Source: Stieleria magnilauensis (GTDB taxonomy: Bacteria; Planctomycetota; Planctomycetia; Pirellulales; Pirellulaceae). Taken from it: a stretch of 64,000 bases of DNA. Below the pieces are notes generated by a model. That model made no database searches and was not told where the DNA came from. It saw only the letters and a program-made list of their open reading frames with translations. The DNA is taken from contig CP036432.1 of assembly GCA_007753675.1 (NCBI GenBank), forward strand, positions 7,318,233 through 7,382,232, in the 5' to 3' direction. How positions within the stretch are numbered: position 1 is the first letter of the stretch; each line of letters opens with the position of its first letter. The translations under genes were made by a program, and so were the position numbers. This document shows positions 35,701 to 43,257 of this stretch, in pieces.

Positions 35701-35765
35701 CATGGGCAGGCCAAGAAACCGAGGGTCAACACACAGCGCCAAACAAATTGCCGAATCGAAGTCAC
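32745..35765 (-). CDS. PSD1-type protein: PSCyt1 cytochrome, DUF1549, DUF1553 (third pair)
   Basis: About 1006 residues from GTG 35765, which gives the signal peptide RQFVWRCVLTLGFLACPWVGIAPA. The heme motif is CYSCHSAD; DUF1549 includes SCARCHDHKFDAISTADYYS; a central insert (~ residues 490-700, VIEFTSVSAAVSDPFWNGL ... CRVRGAGHVVACVDSHRL) looks beta-rich; DUF1553 has RVIVNRIWHYLIGRGIVPTTDDFG and NVPAQALILMNDP. The open frame upstream to 35999 crosses a palindromic element and is discarded. Confidence 0.9.
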   Translation of the reverse strand: MTSIRQFVWRCVLTLGFLACPWVGIAPAESPAVSPTGEQLEFFEKEVRPLLAEHCYSCHSADSKKLQAGLRVDSLAAMLRGGDSGEAVVPGDVDGSLLIEAVRYESYEMPPKGKLPAEDIETLERWVEIGAPWPHEDAPEETATRPEFDLEQRSQDYWVWQPIRSPQPPEVKHDTWPRQSLDHFVLYRLEQAGLKPSTDADRSALLRRVCFDLIGLPPTPEQAERFLGDQSPQALQRLVDELLDSPHFGERWGRHWLDLVRYAESRGHEFDNDAPNAFQYRDYIIRALNADVPYDQLIREHIAGDLLERPRTNPDEGFNESILGTGFWFLGEWVHSPVDILKDESDRFDNMIDVMSKAFLGVTVSCARCHDHKFDAISTADYYSLTGFLQGSDYRQVRFESIEHNRKIADSLSAVDAKYQSSVEQLLVERQLAPEPVAPMKPELAAAIVFDYETLSADQFYQDGFLFGDRPRRAGQSIVAEKDDKPVIEFTSVSAAVSDPFWNGLQSVSETGMNNRSRLANLPRSGRTLRTPTFTLTDGNVACRVRGAGHVVACVDSHRLIAGPLHGETIKAIKATDDWVQLNLNRYVGHRLHLEFTPDENAQLEVSLITQGASKSDRQRLQQRQQSIAAGVEKMASQAREILADELSEIARLWSQERSQLQSQIMHRSRLAMAMLDGTGEDASVYIRGNSSKPGQIEPRHFLTAVSGDDPMEIRSGSGRRELAEHINDPGNPLTSRVIVNRIWHYLIGRGIVPTTDDFGVLGQRPTHPDLLDHLATQFRQDGQSLKRMIRRIVLSRTYQMSSLADPAAVAADPKNLLFHHRPPKRLEGEVIRDALLSISGALDPVQFGEPIPIHLTAFMDGRGRPGRSGPLDGARRRSIYTAVRRNFLSPFMLTFDTPVPFSTMGRRNVSNVPAQALILMNDPLVVQLAGQWADRARSLHSSSEPRIRWMYTSAFARQPTEQELAVAQAFLDSQRDARQVDPDDAELWSDFAHALINTKEFIFLR

Positions 35766-35831
35766 TTCTTCTCCACGTTGATCGAACCGGGACACGCAAA
35801 CCAGACGGTATTCTACCTGAAGAAGGACGTC

Positions 35832-35914
35832 GAGCGGAAAAGGGGTCAGGTACCAAAAACGAAGTGTCCCAACGGGGCTTTGCATTTTTGGTACCTGACC
35901 CCTTTTCCGCGGCA
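35832..35914. repeat. palindromic element GCGGAAAAGGGGTCAGGTAC
   Basis: Long inverted repeat: GCGGAAAAGGGGTCAGGTAC and CAAAAA on the left, TTTTTGGTACCTGACCCC and TTTTCCGC on the right, around CGAAGTGTCCCAACGGGGCT. A second, partly duplicated copy is at 61222-61322 and a half copy at 62837. Confidence 0.95.
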
Positions 35915-36040
35915 CCTGCCGGAGTGCTGGGGTGGGGTTTGCATCATAGTGATGCCGATGAGAAACCGTGAGGGGAAACTGCGACAGCGGGCCAACCATT
36001 TACGACGCAGCGGCACCCCACGCGACTCAGCCTGGACGCA

Positions 36041-37066
36041 TCACGGAGCGTCCATCACGATCACCTTGGCACCGCGCACGTGGCCCTGCTTTAGTTCCAA
36101 GAGTGCCCGGTTGGCCTGTGCGAGCGTGTACGTCTGCACCTGCGGTCGGATCGGGATCTCCGCCGCGATCGGCAGAAACTCGGCGATGTCGTTGTGCGTG
36201 ATATTTGCCACGCTCTTGATTTCTTTTTCCATCCACAAATGATCGTGGTAACAAAGACGGCTGAGGGAGTCCTTGTCCGCGTCCTCCTTGCCGATCGCGT
36301 TGATCACCAATCGCCCGGCCGGTCGCAGATTCCGCAGCGCTTCGACAATCGGCTTCCACGCCGGCGTGGTGTCGATGACTGCGTGCAACCGTTCCGGCGC
36401 ACGGTCCTCGATCGCGCCCGCCCAGTGTGCCCCCAGTTCCAACGCAAACTCTCGGGAACGTTGATCACGGGCAAACACATAGATTTTTGTTCGCGGATAT
36501 AAATGCCGAGCCAACTGCAAGACCAAGTGTGCCGAGCCGCCGAACCCGGTCAGCCCCAGCAGTCCGCCGTCAAACAGATTGGCCAGCTTGAGCGTTCGGT
36601 ACCCGATACCCCCGGCGCACAACAACGGTGCCGCTTCGGCGTCGCTGAAACCGTCGGGAATCGGATACACGTATCCCGCGTCGGCGCGCATGTATTGGGC
36701 GTAGCCGCCGTCGACATCACGCCCGGTTGCACGAAATGAGCCACTCAGGTTCTCCAGCTTGCTTCCCGATGAAGAGTAGATCCAGCCGACGCCGACTCGC
36801 TCTCCGACGGTCCAATCGGTGACTCCGTCTCCCAATGCAACAATCCGACCCACGACTTCATGCCCGGGCACCACGGGCAAACGCGGCGGAGCGGTTCGGC
36901 CTTCGATTTCATCCAGTTCCGTGTGACAGACACCACACGCCAACACCCTCACCAACACTTCCCCGCGACGCGGATCGGGAATCGGCAATTCGACCGGCTC
37001 AAGTGGCGTCTGGCACTCGTCGAGCGACACGATCCGTGGCAGCACCATTGCATTCATCATGTCCAT
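36041..37066 (-). CDS. MDR alcohol dehydrogenase lacking the structural zinc site
   Basis: 341 residues. GroES-like domain with catalytic zinc ligands Cys47 (GVCHTE), His69-Glu70 (PGHE) and Cys150 (LLCAG), then a Rossmann domain (LTGFGGSAHLVLQLA). The usual four-cysteine lobe that binds the structural zinc is gone: where relatives read CG.C..C......C, this protein reads SSSGSKLENLSGS and is a few residues shorter. ATG 37066 has a fair SD (GGAG). Likely an NAD(P)-dependent alcohol/aldehyde oxidoreductase of cytoplasm; substrate unknown. Divergent from the TIM-barrel gene. Confidence 0.88.
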   Translation of the reverse strand: MDMMNAMVLPRIVSLDECQTPLEPVELPIPDPRRGEVLVRVLACGVCHTELDEIEGRTAPPRLPVVPGHEVVGRIVALGDGVTDWTVGERVGVGWIYSSSGSKLENLSGSFRATGRDVDGGYAQYMRADAGYVYPIPDGFSDAEAAPLLCAGGIGYRTLKLANLFDGGLLGLTGFGGSAHLVLQLARHLYPRTKIYVFARDQRSREFALELGAHWAGAIEDRAPERLHAVIDTTPAWKPIVEALRNLRPAGRLVINAIGKEDADKDSLSRLCYHDHLWMEKEIKSVANITHNDIAEFLPIAAEIPIRPQVQTYTLAQANRALLELKQGHVRGAKVIVMDAP

Positions 37067-37256
37067 CAGTTTTTCTCCGGACGTTCCCCATCCAAACCCC
37101 ATGCCTTGTCAGAGAGCAACTGACATGCCGCTGATCAATGACCGCCGTTCGGCACATGTTTTGCTTCCAGAAACGCTGATTCGACGCACGACGTTGCAGC
37201 GTCGTGCGTCCGAGCCGAGAGATCCAATCGGCCTGGTTTGATGGGGAGTGAGCAAC

Positions 37257-38111
37257 ATGATTGAGTGGCCGATCGGTCTTTCCACGGGGTGTTTTTATCG
37301 CCACAGCATTTTCGATTGCCTGGAACGAATCCGAGCCGGGGGATTCAATCTGATCGAAATCTGCTCGTTTCCGTCGCACCTGGATTACCACGATTTTGAG
37401 ATGGTCAAACGTGCCGGTGATCTGATTCAGCAATTGAAGATCGAGCCGTATTCGTTCCACGCACCGTTTGCCGAACAGATCGATATCACATCCCCCGATG
37501 CGAACATTCGCAATCGATCGATCGAAGAAATTGTCACCGCCGCCACGGCAGCCGCAGAGATCGGTGTTCGCTATTTCGTGATCCATCCGGGCCCCGAACA
37601 ACATGACCTTCCCGAAGAGGAGCGAATGCACCGCATGGAACTTGCGGCCCACTCGCTGAATCTGATCACCAGCGAGTGCGTTGAACTGAACGTGGGACTG
37701 GTGCTGGAAAACATGATGCCACACCTGTTTTTCGGCAAACCGCGAGACGTTCTTTGGATCTTGGGCGCGATCGAAAGCACCGATGTCGGGATCTGTCTGG
37801 ACACCGGGCATGCCTACCTTTCCGGCGATCTGCTGTCGGTCGCCCACAAGCTTTCCGGCCACCTGTGGATGGTGCACGCCAGTGACAACGGCGGCGTGGA
37901 GGACGACGATCTTCCTCCAGGCGACGGCACGATTGAGTGGGAGCCGTTCATCAGGCAGCTCGATCGCGTTCACTTCGAAGGCCCCATTATCTTGGAACTC
38001 AACGGCAACTCCGATCCCGAAACCACGCTGGATGGGGCACAGCGAGGCAGTCGCTTCATTCGCGAAGTCAAACGTCGCGTCGAAGGTGCGAGTTCGCACA
38101 TAACCGTCTGA
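37257..38111 (+). CDS. sugar phosphate isomerase/epimerase-like TIM barrel
   Basis: 284 residues of the xylose-isomerase-like/AP-endonuclease-2 family: IGLSTGCFYRHS at the start, FNLIEICSFPSHLD, EPYSFHAPFAEQID, VRYFVIHPG, VGLVLENM, GICLDTGHAYLSGD and VHASDN...DDLPPGDG, then PIILEL. Metal ligands of the family (Glu in LEN, Asp/His in DTGH, His in HASDN, Glu in LEL) are all present. Such enzymes act on sugars or polyols; substrate not assignable. ATG 37257 has GGGGAG before it; a GTG at 37248 is possible. Confidence 0.9.
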   Translation: MIEWPIGLSTGCFYRHSIFDCLERIRAGGFNLIEICSFPSHLDYHDFEMVKRAGDLIQQLKIEPYSFHAPFAEQIDITSPDANIRNRSIEEIVTAATAAAEIGVRYFVIHPGPEQHDLPEEERMHRMELAAHSLNLITSECVELNVGLVLENMMPHLFFGKPRDVLWILGAIESTDVGICLDTGHAYLSGDLLSVAHKLSGHLWMVHASDNGGVEDDDLPPGDGTIEWEPFIRQLDRVHFEGPIILELNGNSDPETTLDGAQRGSRFIREVKRRVEGASSHITV

Positions 38112-38524
38112 GGGCACGAATCCGGCGTGCGAATATGACCAGAGGTGTGCGGGTCGCCGGAGGGATGAACGTTTGCGATGTGGCTCTCAAAATTCCACCG
38201 GTTGTCCGATTTGCCTCAACAAGTGTCTACGCCCACAGGCCGAGAACGATGCCTCGGGGACCGTGGAGGCGCCTTGAAAGCGGTGCGGCGAGCACGGGGC
38301 GAAAAAAGAACAGAATTTGTGTTGTGGAAGCGATTCCGCGACCCCCACTCGGCACAAGAGATGCATCATTGATGGGGCGCAAACTGGGCCTCCCGATGGA
38401 GTGGGTGTCATCGTTTGACGTTTTCCTTTATGCAGGAGCGTCCCGGTCAAAATCGCACCACGTTCGCGCAACTTTCCCCTGGCGTTGGACTCCGATCGCG
38501 CCAAAAGATTGACCAGGTAATTCG
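38112..38524. other. 413-base gap with no clear gene
   Basis: One open frame on the plus strand (38178-38372, 64 residues, very basic, starting MWLSKFHRLSDL) is possible but has no family, weak start context and no conservation I can judge. No repeat of the families found elsewhere is seen here. Confidence 0.45.
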
Positions 38525-39589
38525 ATGAGCATCGATCTGAGTACCAACTTTGGCGGCTTGCATCTCAAAGCCCCCATCGTGGTGGGCTCGTGTCCCATGA
38601 CGGCAGAGGAACCGAGTCAAGTCGCGTTGGTTTCCGCCGGCGCTGGGGCGATCGTGCTGCCCTCGCTGTTTCAAGAGCAGGTGTTGTTGTGGAATGATCG
38701 TCACGGGATTGCGCTTTCGCAACAGGATCAATCGTTGCTCAAACGCAGCCGCCGCGTGCCGGTGGAGAACGCCGGATTCGATGCCGAGTCCTATTTGAAA
38801 ATGGTCACGCGGGCCAGCTCACAGCTTTCGATTCCGGTGATCGCCAGTCTGAACGGGGAGAGCGGCGGCAATTGGTTGGACTTTGCCAAGGAAGTCGAAC
38901 AGGCCGGTGCGGCGGCCATCGAGTTGTGTTTACAGCCGCCTCCACCAAGCGTGTACGGCACCGCTCGCGAGGTCGAAGACGCGGTCGTCGAGGTGGTGAC
39001 GAAAATCGATCACGCCATCAAGATTCCGCTGTTTGTCAAGCTGCATCGCAGCTACACCCGACTCAGCCAACTTTCGTGCCGGTTGTTGTCCGGCTCCCAG
39101 GGTTTGATTCTGTTCGGCCGATTGCCCGACACCGACATTTCGCTGGACACGTTCGAGCTGAAATCGGAATGGACGCTCACCGAACCGGGAACGGTCAGCA
39201 AGATCATCGGGCCGGTGATGCAAGTCCACAGTTACTGCCCCGGCATGCCGTTGGCTGCCTGTGGCGGGATCGGTACCAGCATCGATGTCGTGAAAGCCTT
39301 GCTGGCCGGAGCCGACGTCGCGATGGTCACCTCGGCGGTCTGCCGCGAAGGACCGACGGTCGTTCGCACACTAATCGATGGACTGCGGAATTTCATGGAA
39401 CGCCATCGCATGAAATCGCTTGATGACCTGTTCGAAAATCGCCCGCTGGAATTTGACTCCGAATCCCAACGCAATGATTACCTGAAAGGATTGACGGCAC
39501 GATTTGATCCCGCCGAAGTCCGCAGCAACGTCTCGCGTCTCCACGGCGACCGCTGGGGCCATCCGACCAGCGATGTCGTGGATGGCTGA
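38525..39589 (+). CDS. dihydroorotate dehydrogenase-like flavoprotein
   Basis: 354 residues, FMN-binding TIM barrel: LSTNFGGLHLKAPIVVGSCP, VPVIASLNGESGG-type strand, AAAIELCLQPPP, IPLFVKLHRS, LAACGGIGTSIDVVKALLAGADVAMVTSAV. It matches the 'dihydroorotate dehydrogenase-like protein' group seen often beside anaerobic or accessory oxidoreductases, distinct from the pyrimidine PyrD. The pyrimidine-enzyme signature N.SCPN around the catalytic base is not present, so orotate formation is doubtful. Stands between two gaps, no operon partner. Confidence 0.87.
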   Translation: MSIDLSTNFGGLHLKAPIVVGSCPMTAEEPSQVALVSAGAGAIVLPSLFQEQVLLWNDRHGIALSQQDQSLLKRSRRVPVENAGFDAESYLKMVTRASSQLSIPVIASLNGESGGNWLDFAKEVEQAGAAAIELCLQPPPPSVYGTAREVEDAVVEVVTKIDHAIKIPLFVKLHRSYTRLSQLSCRLLSGSQGLILFGRLPDTDISLDTFELKSEWTLTEPGTVSKIIGPVMQVHSYCPGMPLAACGGIGTSIDVVKALLAGADVAMVTSAVCREGPTVVRTLIDGLRNFMERHRMKSLDDLFENRPLEFDSESQRNDYLKGLTARFDPAEVRSNVSRLHGDRWGHPTSDVVDG

Positions 39590-39624
39590 ACGGCCGGCCG
39601 ATCAAGCGTACTGGCATCGTACCT

Positions 39625-39695
39625 GTTAGCGGAACGGCGCGAGCCGTCCGGTTTCGACGTGCAAGACCGGAGGGCTCGCGCCCTGCCGCTAACAA
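39625..39695. repeat. intergenic palindromic element, TAGCGG family
   Basis: GTTAGCGGAACGGCGCGAGC and CCGTCCGGT on the left, ACCGGAGGGCTCGCGCCCTG and CCGCTAAC on the right, 13-base loop. The arms are nearly identical to the repeats inside batE. Confidence 0.95.
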
Positions 39696-39741
39696 TGAAC
39701 AACCCGTTTGGTGTCAACGGAGGCGGCACTAAACGCAATGC

Positions 39742-40887
39742 CTACTCGACCAGCAACGCCGACAGCACTTGGGCGTAAACCCGATGCCCGAAGTCGTTGG
39801 GATGGTTGACGCCGTTGCCGGTCAGGTCCGAATCCTTTTTTCGCTTCATGAATTCGCCCCAAACGCTGGTAAGATCCGCCAGCGCGATGCCGGGTTCACA
39901 AAGGGACGCCAACTGATCGCGGTACTGCGGAAACACGTCGTGATTCAATCGCACCCAATCGCGATTGCCGAGCATCGGCGAGATCAAGATGAATTCCGCA
40001 TGGGGGCATTGCGCTCGGGTGTTGTTGATCATCGTGGCGGTATTCTCGCCAAACTCCTCGGCCGAACGCCCCGCCGAATCGTTCATCCCAAAAGCCAAGA
40101 TCACCAGGTCCGGCTGGCACGCGGTGACTTGATCGATCATGGTGATGCCCCACGGGGTCGATTGGCCACCGACTGACAGGTTCGTCAGTTCGACGTCCGA
40201 TTGAAAATGACGGCGAAGATGCTCCGCGAATAAATCCTGGTAGGCCGGTTGAAACGGTGCCCCACCGCCCCATCCGGATGCGTTGCAACCGGTGGAAATA
40301 CTGTCGCCAAGTAAAACAATGGAAACCGCGCGGCGGTCACGCAATTTTTGCAGCGTCTTGGGAAGCGAAGCGGGGTCGAACGATGGCATCGAAACCGGCC
40401 ACGCTGTGTCGGCTTTCCTGTACGTCACATGGGTTTGCATCTGGTGATATTCCAACTTCGCGCCGAACAGGATCTCGCCATTCCCGTCACGGTGCGTCAG
40501 TTGATGTCGTTGCGACTTGGCCGGACGACGCAGCGCCGACGGCGGGGTCGTGACCACACGTGACCCCACCGGGATCACGATCTCGCGAGTCCCGGGAACG
40601 AATCGATAGTCAACGCCTTGTTGATACGTCATGTCACCCGATGAGCTGCGCACCGAGACGATTTCGCGGATTGGAAACAGCACCAAACCGCGAGCTTCGT
40701 CCGACTCGGAATCTCGCACGAACAACACGGATTCCTGATCGACAACGTCACCCCTCCAGAACGGTCGCAGTTGATCCGCGGAGTACTGCCATCGGGTCGC
40801 TTGCCCCACCTGGTCCTGAGCTGGCGAATTGCCCGCCAGAATAAGTGTGCTGACGAGGACGAAGGGATGAAACGACAGGGATTGCAT
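39742..40887 (-). CDS. secreted SGNH/GDSL hydrolase
   Basis: 381 residues. Signal peptide MQSLSFHPFVLVSTLILAGNSPAQ. An N-terminal beta-rich part (~25-170) is followed by the SGNH domain: block I VLLGDSISTG, block II NLSVGGQST, block III FGMNDSAG and block V GVNHPNDFG. Likely a periplasmic carbohydrate esterase or lipase; carbohydrate deacetylases with this two-part layout are common in planctomycetes. GTG at 40896 is an alternative start. Confidence 0.92.
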   Translation of the reverse strand: MQSLSFHPFVLVSTLILAGNSPAQDQVGQATRWQYSADQLRPFWRGDVVDQESVLFVRDSESDEARGLVLFPIREIVSVRSSSGDMTYQQGVDYRFVPGTREIVIPVGSRVVTTPPSALRRPAKSQRHQLTHRDGNGEILFGAKLEYHQMQTHVTYRKADTAWPVSMPSFDPASLPKTLQKLRDRRAVSIVLLGDSISTGCNASGWGGGAPFQPAYQDLFAEHLRRHFQSDVELTNLSVGGQSTPWGITMIDQVTACQPDLVILAFGMNDSAGRSAEEFGENTATMINNTRAQCPHAEFILISPMLGNRDWVRLNHDVFPQYRDQLASLCEPGIALADLTSVWGEFMKRKKDSDLTGNGVNHPNDFGHRVYAQVLSALLVE

Positions 40888-41404
40888 GATGACCACGTGA
40901 AGGGGTTGGCTGAATGAACACAGAGCGGACGTGCCATTTATACTTGGTCTCGCCGCGTCGGTGGGCAGTCGCCAACAGCGATGAAATCAACAAGCCGCGA
41001 GTCCTCCGGCATCCTGGCGTTGACCGGTTTGGGGGCTTGGACACTAAACGAGGTGTTCTTTGTTAGCGGCAGGGCGCGAGCCCTCCGGTCTTTCAACGTG
41101 TTGTTGAGCCGAGACCGGGCGGCTCGCGCCGTTCCGCTAACGAGTAGGTAGCATTGGTCACGGGCGAATCCTCGCCATTAGCCCGCATTTCGAAAGCAGC
41201 CCCGGTCAGCCGGGGGTGATCCCACGAGCCATCGCCCACGTCCGCGGCAATTAGACAAAGTGTTCCCTGGATCTGTCGATTCTATTGCGGACAACGGGCC
41301 GCGGCACGATACAATCCAAGTTCGATTTGAATCACCTCGACATCCTGCACAAACACGGTCGTGTTCTGCGACCTCATCATCGAACCATCCATTCGAGCAC
41401 GATC
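40888..41404. other. divergent intergenic region holding one palindromic element
   Basis: 517 bases between the SGNH hydrolase and the heme-motif protein. Apart from the element at 41062-41143 I see no gene. The frame from 41285 that joins the next CDS adds a non-conserved leader and is not used. Confidence 0.6.
41062..41143. repeat. intergenic palindromic element, TAGCGG family
   Basis: GTTAGCGGCAGGGCGCGAGC and CCTCCGGT on the left, ACCGGGCGGCTCGCGCCGTT and CCGCTAAC on the right. Confidence 0.92.
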
Positions 41405-42802
41405 ATGACGAAACGATCATTCCCCGCGCGGATTCGGCTGACTTTCTTGACACTGGTTGTTGCCGTCACCAGCGCGCCGGCTCCATTAGAATTGGTCCAG
41501 GCATCCGAGCCGACGACGGCGTTGCAGTTGTTCGAAGAACGGATCATGCCGATCTTTCGCTCGCCCAATCCGTCCAGTTGTGTGCAATGCCACCTGTCGT
41601 CGGTCGACATCAAGGACTACATCCTGCCCTCACATACCGACACGTTCCTCGCGCTGCGGGCGGACGGCTTGGTTGATGTGGAGGCTCCCGAACGGTCAAA
41701 GATTTTGACACTGATTCAGATGGGCGAAAAAGATTCTGATCCGTTGGCCAAGCGGATTCACGCGAAAACGCGGCAGGCCGAATACGAAGCGTTCTCCGCG
41801 TGGATCAAAGCCTGTTGCAGTGACCCCGTTCTGGTTTCACGCTCGGCGCCCGAGCAACTCGCGGCGGTCGGACCGGCCAAACCGTTAGAAGTCGTTCGCC
41901 ATGCCCGCAAGAGTCGCGTGCTGGAAGCCTTCACTCGAAACGTTTGGTCGCAGCGGATGCGTTGTTTCCCCTGTCACACGCCTGATGAAATTGACGCCGA
42001 CAATCCAAAGCATCAAAAGCCGGCCGAGCGTCACGGTGAACTCGTCAAAACCTACGGCGCGCGGATGAATCTGTTTCGCGAAACCCCCGAAGCGACGCTC
42101 GCGGCATTGGTCGCCAGCAGCCGCAAGCAAGATGGGAAACGATATCCGTTGATCAACTTGAAAGATCCGGCCAAGAGCCTGTTGGTACTCAAGCCGACGG
42201 CCAAATTGCCACCCAAGCAGGACGACGGCACACTGGGCAAGCCGTCTTCGGCCGACCCGGTCTCCCACATGGGAGGCATCAAGATGCACGTCGATGACCA
42301 CTCCTACAAATTGTTCGTCGCTTGGCTGGAAGACTACGCCGCGGTGGTCGGCGACCAATACGCGACGGCTGACGAATTACCCTCGGACAACTGGATCCCG
42401 ACCCAGCGGATCTTGCGGGTCAAAGGGACGCCGGCGGATTGGAAACCGGGCTCCGTCGTCCAACTGTTCGTTCACGGCAAAGATCCGTCAGGCAATTGGT
42501 CTGACGATCCCGTCGCATTCACGCAATCGGTCGTGACCCCCAGAGCGATGGTCAACGGAGCGCTGTTATTGATCGCGTCGAACCTCAGTCCGGAACAAGA
42601 GGCCGCCGAGGATGCGTTTCCGCTGGCCGCGGGCGAGTACCTGGTCAAGGCGTACGTGGACACCGAAGGCAAACTCAAAACGGCTCCATCGCAGCTGCTC
42701 GAATCGTCCGACTTCGCCGGGCAAGCCGTGATCGACGCAAAATGGTTACTCGGTTTTCCCCAGGCAGAAACCTTTGAAGGCGCCCGGTTGGTCAAGCACT
42801 AG
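41405..42802 (+). CDS. secreted protein with two CxxCH heme motifs
   Basis: 465 residues. Signal peptide (FPARIRLTFLTLVVAVTSAPAPLELVQA), then heme motifs CVQCH (~residue 64) and CFPCH (~ residue 188). The rest has no recognised family; the C-terminal third is beta-like (VQLFVHGKDPSGNWSDDPVA; GEYLVKAYVDTEG). Probably a periplasmic c-type cytochrome-like protein; in planctomycetes such motifs may be structural. A methionine-rich candidate sixth ligand is not obvious. ATG 41405 chosen because the signal peptide starts there. Confidence 0.78.
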   Translation: MTKRSFPARIRLTFLTLVVAVTSAPAPLELVQASEPTTALQLFEERIMPIFRSPNPSSCVQCHLSSVDIKDYILPSHTDTFLALRADGLVDVEAPERSKILTLIQMGEKDSDPLAKRIHAKTRQAEYEAFSAWIKACCSDPVLVSRSAPEQLAAVGPAKPLEVVRHARKSRVLEAFTRNVWSQRMRCFPCHTPDEIDADNPKHQKPAERHGELVKTYGARMNLFRETPEATLAALVASSRKQDGKRYPLINLKDPAKSLLVLKPTAKLPPKQDDGTLGKPSSADPVSHMGGIKMHVDDHSYKLFVAWLEDYAAVVGDQYATADELPSDNWIPTQRILRVKGTPADWKPGSVVQLFVHGKDPSGNWSDDPVAFTQSVVTPRAMVNGALLLIASNLSPEQEAAEDAFPLAAGEYLVKAYVDTEGKLKTAPSQLLESSDFAGQAVIDAKWLLGFPQAETFEGARLVKH

Positions 42803-42825
42803 TGCTTCGCCGCACCTTGGTTCTC

Positions 42826-42946
42826 GGGTAGGCGGTAGTGGACGAGGCGACGAGTCCCCTGCCAATATGCCGACGAAAGAGGACTCGTCGCCTCGTCCAC
42901 TACAGGGGACTCGTCGCCTCGTCCACTACCCGAAAACTGCGCTGCG
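42826..42946. repeat. inverted copies of the 35-base GTAGTGGACGAGGCGACGAG repeat
   Basis: One forward copy at about 42836 and two reverse copies (CTCGTCGCCTCGTCCACTAC) at about 42884 and 42908, making a large hairpin between two convergent genes. Same unit as the 13-copy array at 48211. Confidence 0.92.
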
Positions 42947-42954
42947 ATAGACCA

Positions 42955-43224
42955 CTAGGTTTCCGTGATCGCGTACAGCCCGCCACCGTCGTGGCGTAGT
43001 TTTCCTTGGCGGGCGAGTTCTTGCCAGACCGCCTTGGGAAACTGATCCGGCGGACGGATCGCGGCAATGCTGGATTTTCGGCCCGATGACATCGGTCCGT
43101 GCCCAAGGCTGGATTCTTCATCCAGTTTCATCAGCTTCAATCGTTTGCGAAACGCCTTCATCGCCAACCGAAGCTCTTCTTTGGAAGGGGCTTCGGGCTC
43201 GGGCGTGGTTTCCGGATCAGTCAT
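42955..43224 (-). CDS. small conserved planctomycete protein of unknown function
   Basis: 89 residues: acidic/proline leader (MTDPETTPEPEAPSKEE), helix LRLAMKAFRKRLKLMKLDEES, then GRKSSIAAIRPPDQFPKAVW and KLRHDGGGLYAITE. I recognise this as a widespread small planctomycete family without assigned function; the RKS..AI.PP.QFP.. block looks like a short winged-helix-like fold. It ends next to a large hairpin of 35-base repeats. 33 bases separate it from the BlaR1-like gene upstream on the same strand. Confidence 0.75.
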   Translation of the reverse strand: MTDPETTPEPEAPSKEELRLAMKAFRKRLKLMKLDEESSLGHGPMSSGRKSSIAAIRPPDQFPKAVWQELARQGKLRHDGGGLYAITET

Positions 43225-43257
43225 CGTTGGTTCCTGTGGAGAGTGGATCGGCGCTGC

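Noticed and set aside
35766..35999. Upstream extension of the third PSD1 gene
   Set aside because: It crosses a long palindrome; the GTG at 35765 gives a normal signal peptide.
38178..38372. 64-residue basic ORF
   Set aside because: No family, no clear start signal; noted only in the gap description.
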